Assembly (NCBI GenBank): GCA_954871525.1
Contig: OX940860.1
Coordinates: forward strand, 23,344,001 to 23,408,000
Source of the DNA: Parietaria judaica
Lineage: Eukaryota; Streptophyta; Magnoliopsida; Rosales; Urticaceae
Reading direction: 5' to 3'
Length of the DNA: 64,000 bases
Numbering within the stretch: position 1 is the stretch's first letter; every line of letters starts with the position of its first letter. A model generated the notes under the pieces. The model did no database searches and was not told the DNA's origin. It saw only the letters and a program-made list of their open reading frames with translations. A program made the position numbers and the translations under genes. This document shows positions 23,321-35,898 of this stretch, one piece after another.

Positions 23321-24236
23321 AGTAAAAGGAGAAGGCACAATGATCGCAAAATGCAAGGCTCTCACGCCACTCGTGTCAATCAGAAGCAACAGTGTGTCGG
23401 CTTCTCTTTGTGTGGACAATATCTATGACTCAATATTTTCGGAAAGCTACACTCTCATTTGTCGCACACCACATCACATTCAAGTATATGCAGTATGCAT
23501 GACCCCACTATATATATTTCTCTCATAAAATATTACTATGTATATAAGTATATGTCTACAGTTTATCATCGCGTTTTCTGATGTGCAGTGCAGTGCATGA
23601 TCATCCTATTACATATGTATATGAGTTATTAGCGATACAAGTACCAATTCTCTTCCAAAAATGACGACAAATACCTTTTCTTTTCTTTTCTTTTTTTGCC
23701 GGACAAAATATCAAACTCTAATAATTACATGCCACATGTTCTAAAATAGTCCATAGAATATTACCCTTGGCATGGTGTTCTTAGAATTTAGCAACTTTGT
23801 CCGACCAAAAACAAATAATACGTACCGTTGCTTTTTGGAATAGAATTGCTACTTGTGCTTACTATAGTATAACGAAAGAATCGATTCAGATTGTGGGAGT
23901 TTGAGAGTGCGTGCATATAATATGGTTCTCTAGCACAATGCATTGAGTTAATATGGAAAATATATGCGGAATATATATTCCGGTACTAAAATAAAAGTTA
24001 TAATGTGAATATTCAGTTTCTAGTTCTTAAAAGAGGTTAAACTCTTTTCTTATACCTCAATGTTGCTAAATTTTAATGCTACATTATGCAATGTTCGCTT
24101 TTGAAACGTCATTGTTGTGAGTGACAACAATGACGATGATCCCCTATATAGATAAAATTTGTCACTGTAACGGTGATATTCACTATTTTACCGTATCATC
24201 GATGTTGAATAATTAGTCGAAGTCTTAATTTTCAAC

Positions 24237-24279
<43 letters not shown>

Positions 24280-24439
24280 TAATTAGCAAAACAAAAAAAT
24301 GTTGGGCCTATAACTTTTCTTCAAGTCATTTGAAGTTGAACTGAAATTCAATTATTTTTTCATGTATCTTTGTGATGATCAATTATACTACTCTATACAA
24401 GTACGTTTAGAGTTCTCCTCATGGAAGAAGATAGACTGT
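23321..24439. other. Intergenic DNA with TA microsatellite
   Basis: Promoter-side DNA of the Dabb gene and AT-rich spacer, with a (TA)n tract of about 34 bp at 24242-24275. No gene recognised. Confidence 0.5.
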
Positions 24440-24725
24440 GGGTGGTCTCCCCATCCTGCTCTTTTGTTGTGAACAGGCGGCGGCATATGCCCACTCCGTT
24501 CATGAGCACGAGTTGCCCAACCCATAGGCTGTTTTTGGGCGGGCAAAACCGGCCGTCCAAATTATGGGAATGAGCAACCCACGAAAAAAATCACCTTATT
24601 CTTTGCTAAAAAAATTATGGGCAAGCAAACCCGCCCATCCTTTTCAGTGAGCGTGGGCTCTCCACGACCTGCACCAGAGGTGCCTAGACGGTCGGCCGCC
24701 TACACAAACCCACCCGGGTCATAAG
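24440..24725 (-). repeat. Dispersed repeat, partial inverted copy C
   Basis: The GGCTGTTTTTGGGCGGGC and GTGGGCTCTCCACGACC segments match, in reverse complement, the GC-richer 3' part of the repeat at 25440-26300 (GCCCGCCCAAAAACAGCC and neighbours). Only that end of the repeat is present and it is diverged. Confidence 0.5.
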
Positions 24726-25412
24726 CACGTTCAATGAAGTAAATTTCACGCACGGTAAGGGTTTTTTTAGCCTATGAAATCACTGCATGCGTATGTGATA
24801 AATGGAAAGTACAGTCTTCATTGTTTTTGGAAGTGAATGTTTGAATCTCGAGCAGTAATGTTCCACCATCCAGATATATATATTACATATAATCTCGTGA
24901 CCTTTGCTTTTGCACATGAAAGGGGTCCCTCGAACCCTAGCTGGCTTTTGGCTGTGCCAATTTTCAAAGGCTATATAATATCATCATAATATTATATGCA
25001 CACTTCATTTTGAAACTTTTCCTCTCAAAATTTATATATTTCCTTGTAAAAAATGAAATCGTGCATTATTTGAATGGCCTTTACTTGTCCATGTCCTTGC
25101 CCATGTGAGCTCCGTGTGGCTGGCCTTATTGGACTTTAGGGAGTGTACATATGCTGCATAAGCTCTTTATTAAGGAATCTTTGTTGATCTAGCTAGAAGG
25201 GCCTCCTTTTGAAAAGAGACCATTAGGTGGAAAATGTACTTATAGCTACATGCCCATATGGCTGTATTATATTATATAATGAATAAATCATCATCATATG
25301 TGCACATTGGTGTTTTAAACAACACCCACCTATTATATACTTCACGTTACAAGTATAGTATTTTATCTTTAAAATTTTGGACTTGTATATTGAAGTGTAA
25401 GTGTGTAACAGC

Positions 25413-25439
<27 letters not shown>
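24726..25439. other. Intergenic DNA
   Basis: No gene recognised. An uninterrupted A tract of about 27 bases ends at 25443, immediately before the next repeat copy, and may be the tail of a small retroposed fragment. Confidence 0.4.
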
Positions 25440-25443
<4 letters not shown>

Positions 25444-26300
25444 GTGTAGTTATGTCGAAGGCTATAACTTATCCAATACCGTTTGTTCAATAAAAATGTT
25501 AATTATTTATATTTAAAAATTGATTTACCAAAAAAAAATATATTTTCCATCATATGTATTTGATTTCTTAAGTGAAAAATAATGCTAACGTATCCTTCAC
25601 ACTAACTTTTATAAGCCACACAATAATCTCAAAATCTAAGCATACAATATCTTATACTAGATTATGTTTCTCTTAATGTGATAAAACTTTTTGCGACTTG
25701 ACTCCCGAGAGACATAAATAGCTTGGATTTTAGCTTTCTATAACGTTTGGTAGAGATGAAATATTGACACCCTCTAATTAAATTAATTGGTTAAGGGGGA
25801 CATTTAACAAAAAAGTGGTTTAGGTCAAAGATTATATCTTTCACCTTACCGACTTGACTACAATACGACATTTAAATGACTACAATGAATTTCTAATCAG
25901 TGATTTCATGTCGATAAATTATTTAAGATCTCATAGAACGTGTAAGAGCAATAAAACTTAATTATGTTTTACGTCACGATATATATATCCGAAAATATGT
26001 ATATGCCCGCACCCAACGTCCATCTGGCTTGCGGTTTAGTGATTAGTGGGTTCCGGCACCCTTTGCGAGTGTGGGCTGCCCAGGCCCACTGAAAAAGGTG
26101 GGTGAATTAGTCTATCCATTTAATTTTTAAACTTTTATATATACTTTAAAATACAAATCAAAAACAGATTGTCCGTCCCCGTGATTTAGGCAGAAGGGTT
26201 TTGCCCGCCCAAAAACAGCCCACAAGGTTTACAACCAGTGCACATGTCTACTGCGGGCACGAGCTTCCCGGGGCCAACAATAAGACGGGATGGGCAGGCT
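25440..26300 (+). repeat. Dispersed repeat, copy B
   Basis: Collinear and same-orientation homologue of 14095-14905, with many substitutions and small indels (my estimate is about 80-90% identity over alignable parts). It ends with the GC-rich motif series also found inverted at 24440-24725. It has no coding capacity that I can see. Confidence 0.75.
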
Positions 26301-26947
26301 CGCACAGGACATGTTGCCACCAAAAGAAGTGATTGAATATATGCAAGCATACTTGGTTAGTACAACTACAAGATTGAGTACTTTTACCACAAATGTCCCT
26401 AATGGTAATAGTTTGTTAAGGAAGAGGAAAGAGTTGTGGAGTTGAGGCCTCTCGTGCGTGCAGATATTGTCAGTGGAAGTGACCAATTTACCCTATGGTT
26501 TAGTCGAGTCATGTTCTTCCAAATCCAAATGGACAAAATATGAGTCCACGCGCAATGCTATTTCTTCTTCAATTTGTCAGTCACATAAGTTTTAGTATCC
26601 ACAGTTTCTATTTTAATACAAGGCTTCATCAAACAAGCATTTCTGACTCCAAGAAAGAACACAACTTTATATATTTTTTCTATGAAATAATAGTTCCTCT
26701 TTGTACCTTTTACACAAAAGTTTATCCTTTGACAACCTAATATTATTATTAGTACCTGTTTTTTATTTGACAATAAATCTGTACAGAGGTTGAAACGGAC
26801 CGATTCCGATTTTAATTATAGGCCGAATTTTTATGGGGTGAAACCAAACCACTCTGGTTTTGAAATTATTAATACATTCAAATCCAAATGATAGATGATC
26901 TAAGGTTAATTAAAAAAAATCTTAAAAACTAAAACGTGATCAATTAA

Positions 26948-27424
26948 GAGTAATTAGCAGCCAAACCCCCTCAACTTTGCATTCTCAGCACCTCTTGAAC
27001 TTTGAAAATGGTGCAAAATGCAAATACACTCCCCTTAAAGTTTGAAAACAATGATAGTACACTTTTATATTTTAGATTTTTGTTATAAATATGATTCAGA
27101 TGTTCTAACACGTTTTTGTTTCATTCAATTTAAAATCGGTGGTAAATGCAACCGCATTTTTTTTTTTAGTTTCCATAAATTAATAAATGATTGCTAAATC
27201 TAAGTACAATTTTTGTTTAATATTTATATTATGATCAACATTAAAAAAATTAATCATTAACTAAATGTAAAATTAATAGCCAAAAATCTAAAACATACAA
27301 GTGTATATGTACTATTTCAAATTTCAAAGTTCATGGAAAGTTGAGAGGGTGATGCTATTTTTAAAGTTCGGGGTGCTAGCTGCACGCATACTCAAAGTCC
27401 AAGGGGTATTGATGTCAATTACTC
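26948..27424. mobile_element. Diverged inverted-repeat element (putative MITE)
   Basis: The left part (GAGTAATTAGCAGCCAAACC...CTTGAACTTTGAAAATGG) and the reverse complement of the right part (GAGTAATTGACATCAATACC...CATGAACTTTGAAATTTG) match over roughly 120 bp with many changes. The core is AT-rich. No target duplication was recognised. The 'small phrase' style (CCCTCAACTTT, TTTGAAAATGG) resembles the other foldback families here. Confidence 0.45.
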
Positions 27425-28145
27425 ATAAATTAACTATAGTCAAACGAGAAATCCCTAAAACGTGGCAGGAAACTGGTAACCAGACACTCAGTTTTTTGAA
27501 AACCATGGCCGAGTCCGGTTCTCATTTTTTTTATTATTATTATTATTAAAAATACCCGCTTTCGGGAACGAACCAAAACTTCACCACAGGACCTAAAATT
27601 TCACCCCTTTTATTTAACGATGGGCATTTGTGGAAATTTGTGGGAACTTTGTTACTCTAAACAAACGTGAAGATCTAACAATGTGAAAGAAATTGTGCAT
27701 CAATTATGAGATATATAAGCCATTACTGAGTTTGAGAAAGGAGTGTTGCGTTGTGAAAAACACATAGAGGGTCTACTAAAAAGAACTCAAGATTTTGCTT
27801 TTTTTGGCAAGACATGTCACATGAAGTGAATCATTCTACAAAGGAAGCACGACAATGCTCTTTCTTTCCTACGTGCTACAGTGACACCTTTCAAACAAAA
27901 GTGGGCAAAAGTGAAAAGTGAAGATAATAACCAGGGTGTCAAATGCAAGCATTAGCAAATAATAATAATATTATATTCATTTCCACCAATAATATAATGG
28001 AGGAATGAACATAATGTCATTCTAGATTGGTAAATCATCCATACCACAAACCATAATGTAATTCAGATACATGTCAACCTCCCAGAAGATACCAGAACTA
28101 TAAGTAAGGATTGAGAAGAAAAAAAAAAAGAACTGATCAATAATC
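27425..28145. other. Intergenic DNA
   Basis: No gene seen. It contains a TTATTATTA run near 27528-27550 and presumably the 3' UTR of the IPT gene just left of 28146. Confidence 0.45.
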
Positions 28146-31100
28146 TTACTTCGTATTTTGCTGCTGAGATTTGCGAAGCTTTGATATCCGTTTCCGATGA
28201 TTGCGGCCCTGTTTGTGTTGTTCCCATTCATATGATCCTCTCAGAACTTTGTTTCCACAAGCCTATACCAGTAGAGATTTACAAAAAATTAAAAATTAAA
28301 ATCGTTGAAGGATTTCACTATTAATCAGCCAAACCAAATGCTGCAATGAAACAAGAGTAATTCGTAACTATGTCCCTTAAAACTAAAGTGTATCACACTT
28401 TTTCCCCTGAAATTATACGTCCCGTGCACGTGACTTAAAATTTTATTTATTCCCAACAGATTGTTAAATAATCAACAGTTTATTTAAATTTTAAGTCCCG
28501 TGCATGTGACTTAAATTTTATTGGAACTGTCAAATATTTTATGGTCGGGGGCGGTAGTTCTACATTTAACAAGTTGAATGAGAATTTTGGTAACAAGATA
28601 AGTTCAAGGGACAATGCTACAAAATCCTAGTAAAACAAAAGGAGGCAATAGACGAGTTCGCAAAAATAATGATCAGATTTTTGTACACATGGCAGACCTC
28701 GCATTCATATTGGGTCCATAGCTCTCTTTCGTGTAATTTGGTTCCGTTGATTTCTCGAGCCTCTTTACTAGGCGCTGTAGTAGCTTCCTCGTTAAGAAAA
28801 GATCTAATAATTTCTGTGGCGGGGCTCACTACTTGTTCGATCCATATAGTATCCGACTTACCTACAACACGGAATAATGAAAACCGTGACTTGGCATTTG
28901 AATCAAGGATTGCAATGTATTTCACATAAATAAATAGAGAATTAAAACTAACAAATAAATGTGAGTAGGGAAAGAAAAAAAAAACATACTTGATATTGAC
29001 TCGGTTGCATCCATGAAATATATGTCCCATTTAAAGAGTTTCTGCAACCGAGAAATCATCCGTCTCTGCAAGAGAATGATTTGCCCGATCATATAAACTA
29101 ACTGTTTCAGTGGAGCAAGTATAATCTAATTTTCTAAGAACTGTACGGCAGGTGTGATAAAGGAAAGGTGACAATCTATTAATTTTTTATCCTAAAGCTC
29201 ATGTTTGAAAGACTGATTGTCCTCTAAATGAAGGTTTCCAGATTATTTTTTAATGTGAGTTTTGCACATTTGTGCAAATATGTTAAGCATCCGTACTTTG
29301 GTAAGACTCGAGAAAGACAGATCTGTAATCCGGAACTCGAGACCGGCTCTCTACCCATGAGGGAGGAATGTCAAACTCAGGCGATTTTCACTATTAGGCT
29401 ATTTTGATTATTATGTCTTTTAATTATTAGTTGAGTGTTATAATTATTAGTTAAGTCTTTTAGTTATTTGTGATTCAACTATTTCCGCTTTTAGTCTTGA
29501 TGTGACCTATAGTTGGGGTCCTTAGAAATTGATGAAGCATCTCAACCCTAAACAAAAAATTCGGCCACTCTCAAGCAGAAGAGCGGCTGAATTTTGGTTG
29601 AGCATTTGTTCCGTGAATTTTAGGTGTTCTTCTGAGTTTGTGACTGTGTATTCTTCATCAAGGGTTCCATTACTAGATCGTAATCCCAGGCTGGATCTTT
29701 AATTTACGACCAATTTGAGTGTATCGAGCAACAGCAGAAAATTGTGATTTAAATGCATATAGGCATAAATGTATATCCAATTCTTCAGCAACTATCCCTT
29801 AAAAGATACAGCATATTTACCAACAAAATATATTTTCATGATAAGAAGACTCTTGTAAAAAAGATGAATAAGTCTTTACCTGACGGCGAACGAGTCTTCG
29901 TGTGTTAAGTTTTACTTTGTCAATAGCTTCCATAATATGAGCTTTTTCTTTGCTGCCATCGGGTGAACCAGTTGTTCCCTTCATATTTGCCAACATAAAG
30001 GAGCTCGAATAATTCACATTTTTTGCTTCTAAATCATAATCTCGAAGAACAGTCTCAAATTCCCGAACACCAATAGCCTGAAGCAAGCCTCGAGTATAAT
30101 CCGCATTTAAATTAAATATATCATAGACTTCATTGAGTAACCCAGAATCCACCATGCAGTCTACTCTTTGGTCTACATAGCGATCCAGCACAGGAAGAGA
30201 TGCGTCCATACATATAAAACAGCAATTATATCTGAAATTACCAACCCGGCCCCAGTTCTGCCCTGCCAGATACAAATTACAAATATTGTTTAAAAATGTG
30301 AAGTAAAAGAAAAAAAAAACACTTAATTGAATCGACAATCCGTTATAAAAAGGAAACATAATTTAAACAAAAAAAGTTGGCCGCTTAAATTTGTAGAGAA
30401 CAAGTATAAGAGTTAAAAATAAAATATTAAGAGATGAAATTTTATTCAAAAACTTTCTTTGACAAACTCATAGCAAAAAAACATACAAGAAAAAACGCCC
30501 TGGATTTCCTAGGGTCCTGACCTATATTCCCAATCTTTAGAAGAAGAAAAAAAAAGGCATAATTGCGAAAAAATAAAGATTTCTCACGAAAAACAAACCT
30601 CCGCTGCCTTCCCCTGTAGAAGTTCACTGGGAAGGATACCAGAGCGAGCATACAAGTTAAGGTATTGACTGATCTGCAAAAAAGAAAGAAAAGAAAAACG
30701 CAAAATTATTCAAATGAGGTCAGTTTGAAACTGAGAACAATATTCTTAAAGACAGATAACACAAATGTATGAACCACCAATGCAAAAATTATTTCAGCAG
30801 AATATTTTGCTGGCCGGTGACCGAAGTGGGGAAAATAAAGTGGTGAAAATATTAACAGATTGCTACTGCGACGTCGTCATATCAAATTGATTTACCAGAT
30901 AATAACTCTGATTCTACTTGAATATAAGAAAACGAAGGCACGTGAATTCATATATACTCATAAACTTTCATCACATGATCAGAAAACAGAACATTGAGCA
31001 ATAACGAAGGCGACCCGAAAACCTTAATGAGACAAACAATGAATTGACCGAAATACCCTAACGGCATGAGACATAAAACTGGTATAAGGACTAAATAAAA

Positions 31101-32511
31101 ATCCTAATGGACAGTTTTCCTTCATTCACAGATAGTGTAGTGAAACAGAGGGAGCAAAACGGCGTCGAAAACGGCATTTAAAACCATGGTTTACATAGTG
31201 TAATTGTTTAGGAACATACTTTTCTATGGTTATTCGGGTGAATTCTGTTCGCTGCAACTGGGTCAACAGCTTTCAGGCGCTCAAAGCTATCACTAATTTC
31301 TTCACATTCCAAATGAATGCTCGGTTGTGCTTCTCCTGCATGTACACCACGTGAACGTTTCAATATTCCACATTGACGATACGGAGATTCGAGACAACCG
31401 TGGTTCCTTACCTAGAGAGGTAGGTAAGCTGTCAGCGTCCAGATCTTCCACAGTCTCATCTAGAAGAAATGGGCTTATAAGGGCCTAAACTGAGACAAAA
31501 GAAAAAGTAAATAAAACACGGAAAGCGAATAATCGAAGGTGTATAAAACGATATAGAAAAAAAAGTTCCAACGGAACTCAAGAACAACATTAGCACTAAG
31601 GCACATAACAACCTCCATTGACAAGTCACAAAACTGTAACCAATATTCAAAACGATTAAACCCTATTATATCCATATATGATGAATGACAAGCTTCTATC
31701 ATTTGGTGAGTGTAACCAAAACGCATTAGTCCGCACGAAGTTTCAAGTAATCGAATAAGCACGATTTTCGACTGCCTAATAAGAATAAGACTATCTTTGG
31801 CAAGATAAAGAAAGAAGATAATAAAGTGCATCTGTTCAACATACTAAAAAACATAAATAAACCGAATATAAGATCACGCAAAAACCGATACCTGCAAATT
31901 GCGATAATATATATGTATACATATTACATACATGATACATCCCCTGAGAGAAGTATGAAACGGTTAATGTACCTGAATATAGTAGTGTGTACCCCCAACG
32001 ATGACTGGCAAGCAATCACGAGACAAGATATCCTCAATCAGCTGAAAATCAATTCGTTAATAATCAGAGAATGAAATGCCAAAATCAGATTGAGAATTGC
32101 AGAGCGAAAATTCGAAAACGAACAGGAATGGCGGAATCTCGAAACTCCTTGGCTGTGAATTCAACGTTGGGATTCACAGTCCCCAGAAGATGATGAGGAA
32201 CTCCTGAAAGAAGAAAAAGTTTCAGACTGAGAATTTGAGATTGAGACGATGTAAGAAAGCGAGAGAGCGAGAGATTTGTGATGAGACCGACCTCTCTGTT
32301 CGTGGAGTGAGAGCTTGTTGGTGAGCACGTCGAGGCCTTTGTAGACCTGCATGGAGTCGGCGTTGATGACCTCCACGGCGAAGTGAGAGGCCAGATCAAT
32401 GGCCAGCTTCGACTTCCCCGAGCCCGTGGGTCCCATTATCACCACCACCTTCGGCTTCCCTCCTCCGCCATCATCGCTAGGGTTTCCGAGACTCGTCTCT
32501 GTCTCCGCCAT
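28146..32511 (-). CDS. IPT2: tRNA dimethylallyltransferase (IPT2-like), ten exons
   Basis: Exons are 32511-32292, 32203-32124, 32041-31973, 31484-31412, 31335-31220, 30673-30599, 30257-29880, 29065-28990, 28861-28698 and 28262-28146, all with GT-AG junctions in frame, giving 455 residues. It transfers a dimethylallyl group to the N6 of adenosine 37 in tRNAs reading U-starting codons; tRNA breakdown then supplies cis-zeatin cytokinins. Visible motifs are the P-loop 'GPTGSGKS' (about 27-34), 'VINADSMQVYKGLD', 'GVPHHLLGT', 'VGGTHYYIQ' and 'RVKLNTRRL'. A C-terminal C2H2 zinc finger (CEAC-x13-H-x5-H) is typical of eukaryotic tRNA IPTs and absent from adenylate IPTs. It aligns end to end, from memory, with Arabidopsis IPT2. 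The alternative is another tRNA IPT paralogue. Introns 28263-28697 and 29066-29879 carry repeat-like DNA. Confidence 0.93.
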
Positions 32512-32649
32512 AGTCGATCGATCGGACTGTTGCGAGAATTGCAGGTAATTTTGACGGGAAAGGTTTAACGAAACGACAATGGCAAAGAGACGAAATTTGT
32601 CATATAAAAAGAAACGACATACGTATTATTATTATTATGTTATCTTTAT

Positions 32650-32688
<39 letters not shown>

Positions 32689-32746
32689 CATTATGTTATC
32701 TTGTATCGTAAGAAATTTATATCATTATTTGATAAAACAACTTAAT
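32512..32746. other. IPT2 5' flank with TA microsatellite
   Basis: This holds the 5' UTR and promoter side of the IPT2-like gene, with ATTATTATT and (TA)n runs around 32625-32685. The solo LTR begins 240 bp upstream of the IPT2 start codon. Confidence 0.5.
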
Positions 32747-32751
32747 ATGAT

Positions 32752-34300
32752 TGTTAATGCGTAAAAATGGCTTTAACTTAGAGTCGGATCCAAGGTTCGG
32801 GTCCCGAGATTAACCCGCTGAACACAAGGATGATTGAATGTTGAGTCAACGCGGGTTGACTGTTGATCGTCAAAGCTGGAGGCGATTCCGTCGTCTTGGA
32901 TGAGTCTCCGGGCTGTCGTTGACGATCCTCGGCGAACTTCCTTGATGGTGGCGAAGTCCGGTTCACGGCGAAGCTCCTTGTCCGGGCGGAGTCCTTGTCT
33001 TGGCGATGTCCTCTTCTGGGCAAACTCCGGTCTTGATGAAGCTCCGAGCTGGTCTTGATGATTCTTCGTGCTTTTCCTTCCTTGGCGAGCTCCTATGGCG
33101 AGGGAGGACCTGCAAAAAAGGGTAGAATGGGCCCGTGCCCCGTCGCTTATGGTTGGGCGAGGCTGCCTACGTATCTCAGTTTAAGAGAATCAGGTCCCAC
33201 GTAGTTCGGGGTTAGTGATAAACGGCGGGTGAATGACGATGTGGTTTGACTCGTCGGAAGTGTCGTTGTAGGCGGCGCGGGGGTGACCCTTGGCCTGATG
33301 GCTGGGTATTACCGGCGTGATGTGTTCTTCGTTGACCTCGTTGGTGTTGGCGAACCCACTGTCGAACTTCCCTTGTGTTGGCGAAGTACAGCGAGAGCCT
33401 TGACCAGACGAGGTGTGCTCCTTTGCCGACCTTGTCGGGGTAGGTGGCCTCGTGTAACGAGGGGCCTTATCCTGACGAAGGGACGCTTCTTCCTCTGTCG
33501 ACCTCACAGGTGGTGGCGTGGTTACCCACCTGGCGAGGGACGCCTTAGCTGACTCGTCGAACAACCTTTCTTCTCAGGCCTAAGACTCTGCTTCTAGATC
33601 GATCTCAGCTCTTATTCAAGTCCTTCCTCCTATAGGAGTGGACGAATTTTTAGAGAGTGAAAGCTAGAGAGAGATGCTCTGGAGAAAGTTGTGAGTGAGT
33701 GTGGAAATGAGGGGGAGAATGCTCCTATTTATAGGAAAACCAACTCCCTGAAATTGCACTTCCTAGGGGCCTGCGAATTCCCTGATAATTGCACCTTAAG
33801 GGGTCTGCGAATTCCCTGAATATTGCACCTCCAGGGGCTTGCGAGTTTCTCCTTTGTAGAAGGGGTCGTCGGTGCTTCTTGATTCGTCTTCGATGTCTTC
33901 GGGTTGTCCGCGAGTCCGCTTGTTGTGTTCGGGGAAATCCGGAGGATTTCCCGGAGATCTTCGTGGCCTCGGATCTCCTCGTCGTGTGGAATGATTACAA
34001 GTTACGCCCTCGTCAAGTTATGACGAGGGGGCTTGTCGCCTTGTTGCCTCGTCGGCTTGTCGGCTTGTCGCCTCGTCGCTTCGTCGGCTTGTCGCCTAAT
34101 CGCCTCGTCGGCTTGTCGCCTCGTCGCCTCGTCGCCTTTTGGACCCCGGGCCTCGCCAATGTCTTGGTTCTTCGGTCCCGGGCTTTTGGCGTTGGTGATG
34201 GGCCTTGACTTACCATGACAGGCTTTGACTTTTCTTAACGGGCTTTGACCTTTGCCAAAGGGGGCCCAATTTTTATATGTTACGAAAAATGCACATAACA
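32752..34300 (-). mobile_element. Solo LTR, 1549 bp
   Basis: The block starts TGTTAATGCG and ends GCACATAACA (TGTTA/TAACA inverted ends). Exact 5-bp duplications ATGAT flank it at 32747-32751 and 34301-34305. No internal retroelement region, primer-binding site or second LTR is present, so it is a solo LTR left by LTR-LTR recombination. A TATA box (CCTATAAATAGG at about 33733-33744) on the minus strand sets the orientation. The short reading frames in it encode no known protein. Confidence 0.88.
34030..34140. repeat. Minisatellite of TCG-rich 9-mers inside the solo LTR
   Basis: Variants of CTTGTCGCC, CTCGTCGGC and CTCGTCGCC are repeated about a dozen times in the U3-side of the LTR (transcription is minus strand, so this lies upstream of the TATA box). 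It is GC-rich against an AT-rich background. Confidence 0.8.
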
Positions 34301-34550
34301 ATGATATTTTTTTCTTATTTTATTTCATCTATATCTCTTAAGTTTCGATTAGGCACGCCTTATAAGTTGTATTTAACCATTCCAATGCGTCTATAAAGAA
34401 AGTTATCATTCGTTAAAATTCAGTATACATATAAAATCAACATCAGTATTTAAATACATATAATTTATTCGTTAGTAATCAATGTACACATAAATCAAAT
34501 TATCGTTTTAATCACATTATTGATTCGAGTCTAGTTCATAACTTTGACTT

Positions 34551-34739
34551 ATTTTCATTAATTTTATTATCTAAATTAATGAAAATAAGTCAAAGTTAAC
34601 GGGTAAGTTAACGGCGTTACGAGAATGGAGTGGTCAACTCTCTAAATGCAACTTTGGGTATTTTTGCCACCACTTTTAAACTTTAAGTACACGAGGAGTT
34701 CTTTGACCAAACTTTAAGTATTTTTGCCGTTATTAACCC
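34551..34739. mobile_element. Truncated inverted-repeat MITE (one arm plus hairpin centre)
   Basis: A perfect palindrome of about 23-bp arms (TTTGACTTATTTTCATTAATTT, loop, complement) at 34550-34598 is followed by one complete arm: AACGGGTAAGTTAACGGCG...GGTATTTTTGCCACC...TATTAACCC. The same arm, with its partner, makes the intact element at 44146-44612. The left arm is missing here, so the copy is deleted on that side. Confidence 0.7.
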
Positions 34740-34748
34740 TATATATAT

Positions 34749-35718
34749 GGGTAAACTGTGGCTAATGTACCCAATGTTTGATTTTCTGCGGATTATATAC
34801 CGAATGTTTATTTTTGGCGGCTAATGTACCCAATGTTTGATCCGTTAGATATTTTTGGGTTTTCCGTCAGTTGACCGTTAGAGAGTTATATGTACACTTT
34901 TCGTATTTTTGACATAACTCACTCATTTTTTGTCCAAATTTTATGCACGACCTATGGTTGGAAAGATAAGAGATAGATCTACAACTTTAATGTTTTAAGT
35001 TTTGTAAAATCAGTTTTAAAAAAATACGAAATTTCAAGTACAACGTAAAACTGGACATTAGTTTAATGCAAAATATTTGTTTCGAGCAAATTTTAATATA
35101 CTTAATGACTTTTTATGATGAAACGTAAAACTAAAAAGTTGTAGATAAACTTTTTATCTTTCCAACGGTTGTTTATTTATAAATTTTGGACAAAAAATGA
35201 GTGAGTTATGCCAAAAATATAAAAGATGTGATGTGAAATAATATTTCATATTTTTGGCATAACTCACTCGTTTTTTATCCAAAATTTATAAATAAACATC
35301 CGTTGGAAAGATAAAACATTTATCTACAACTTTTTACTTTTACGTTTCATCATAAAAAGTCATTAAGTATATTAAAATTTGCTCGAAATAAATATTTTGC
35401 ATTAAACTAATGTCCAGTTTTACGTTGTACTTGAAATTTCGTATTTTTTTTAAACTGATTTTACAAAACTTAAAACATTAAAGTTGTAGATCTATCTCTT
35501 ATCTTTCCAACCATAGGTCGTGCATAAAATTTGGACAAAAAATGAGTGAGTTATGTCAAAAATACGAAAAGTGTACATATAACTCTCTAACGGTCAACTG
35601 ACGGAAAACCCAAAAATATCTAACGGATCAAACATTGAGTACATTAGCCGCCAAAAATAAACATTAGGTACATAATCCGCAGAAAATCAAACATTGGGTA
35701 CATTAGCCGCAGTTTACC
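34749..35718. mobile_element. Foldback (Mutator-like) element, ~970 bp
   Basis: The element is almost entirely one inverted repeat. Arms of about 480 bp are near-identical (a few differences by eye) and centre near 35235. Termini GGGTAAACTGTGGCTAATG and CATTAGCCGCAGTTTACC match the ends of the element at 15127-17525. Inside each arm a related block (CATAACTCACTC...GGAAAGATAA) recurs, so four copies are present. The flanks are TA repeats, giving an 8-9 bp duplication that cannot be placed exactly. There is no coding capacity. The right end is about 180 bp before the start codon of the helicase gene. Confidence 0.85.
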
Positions 35719-35898
35719 ATATATATATATATATATATAATGAATGTGTAATTTGCAAACTAACAAACTACTCATTATGTGCAAACATCTTAACAAAATA
35801 TTCTGAACATTGTGAGCCCAAACCCTTGGCTTCCTCAAAAACCACACACTCCATCCTTCGCTTCGATCTCCATTCACTCACCCCAAACCCTAGCCCCG

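Noticed and set aside
28617..29030. Single-frame 137-residue ORF as an independent gene
   Set aside because: It is made of one IPT2 exon (28861-28698) read through into its introns. The exon junctions restore the IPT reading frame.
33190..34301. Several 60-139 codon ORFs in the GC-rich block
   Set aside because: The block is a solo LTR with target duplication. The frames are repetitive products of the TCG minisatellite and lack homology.
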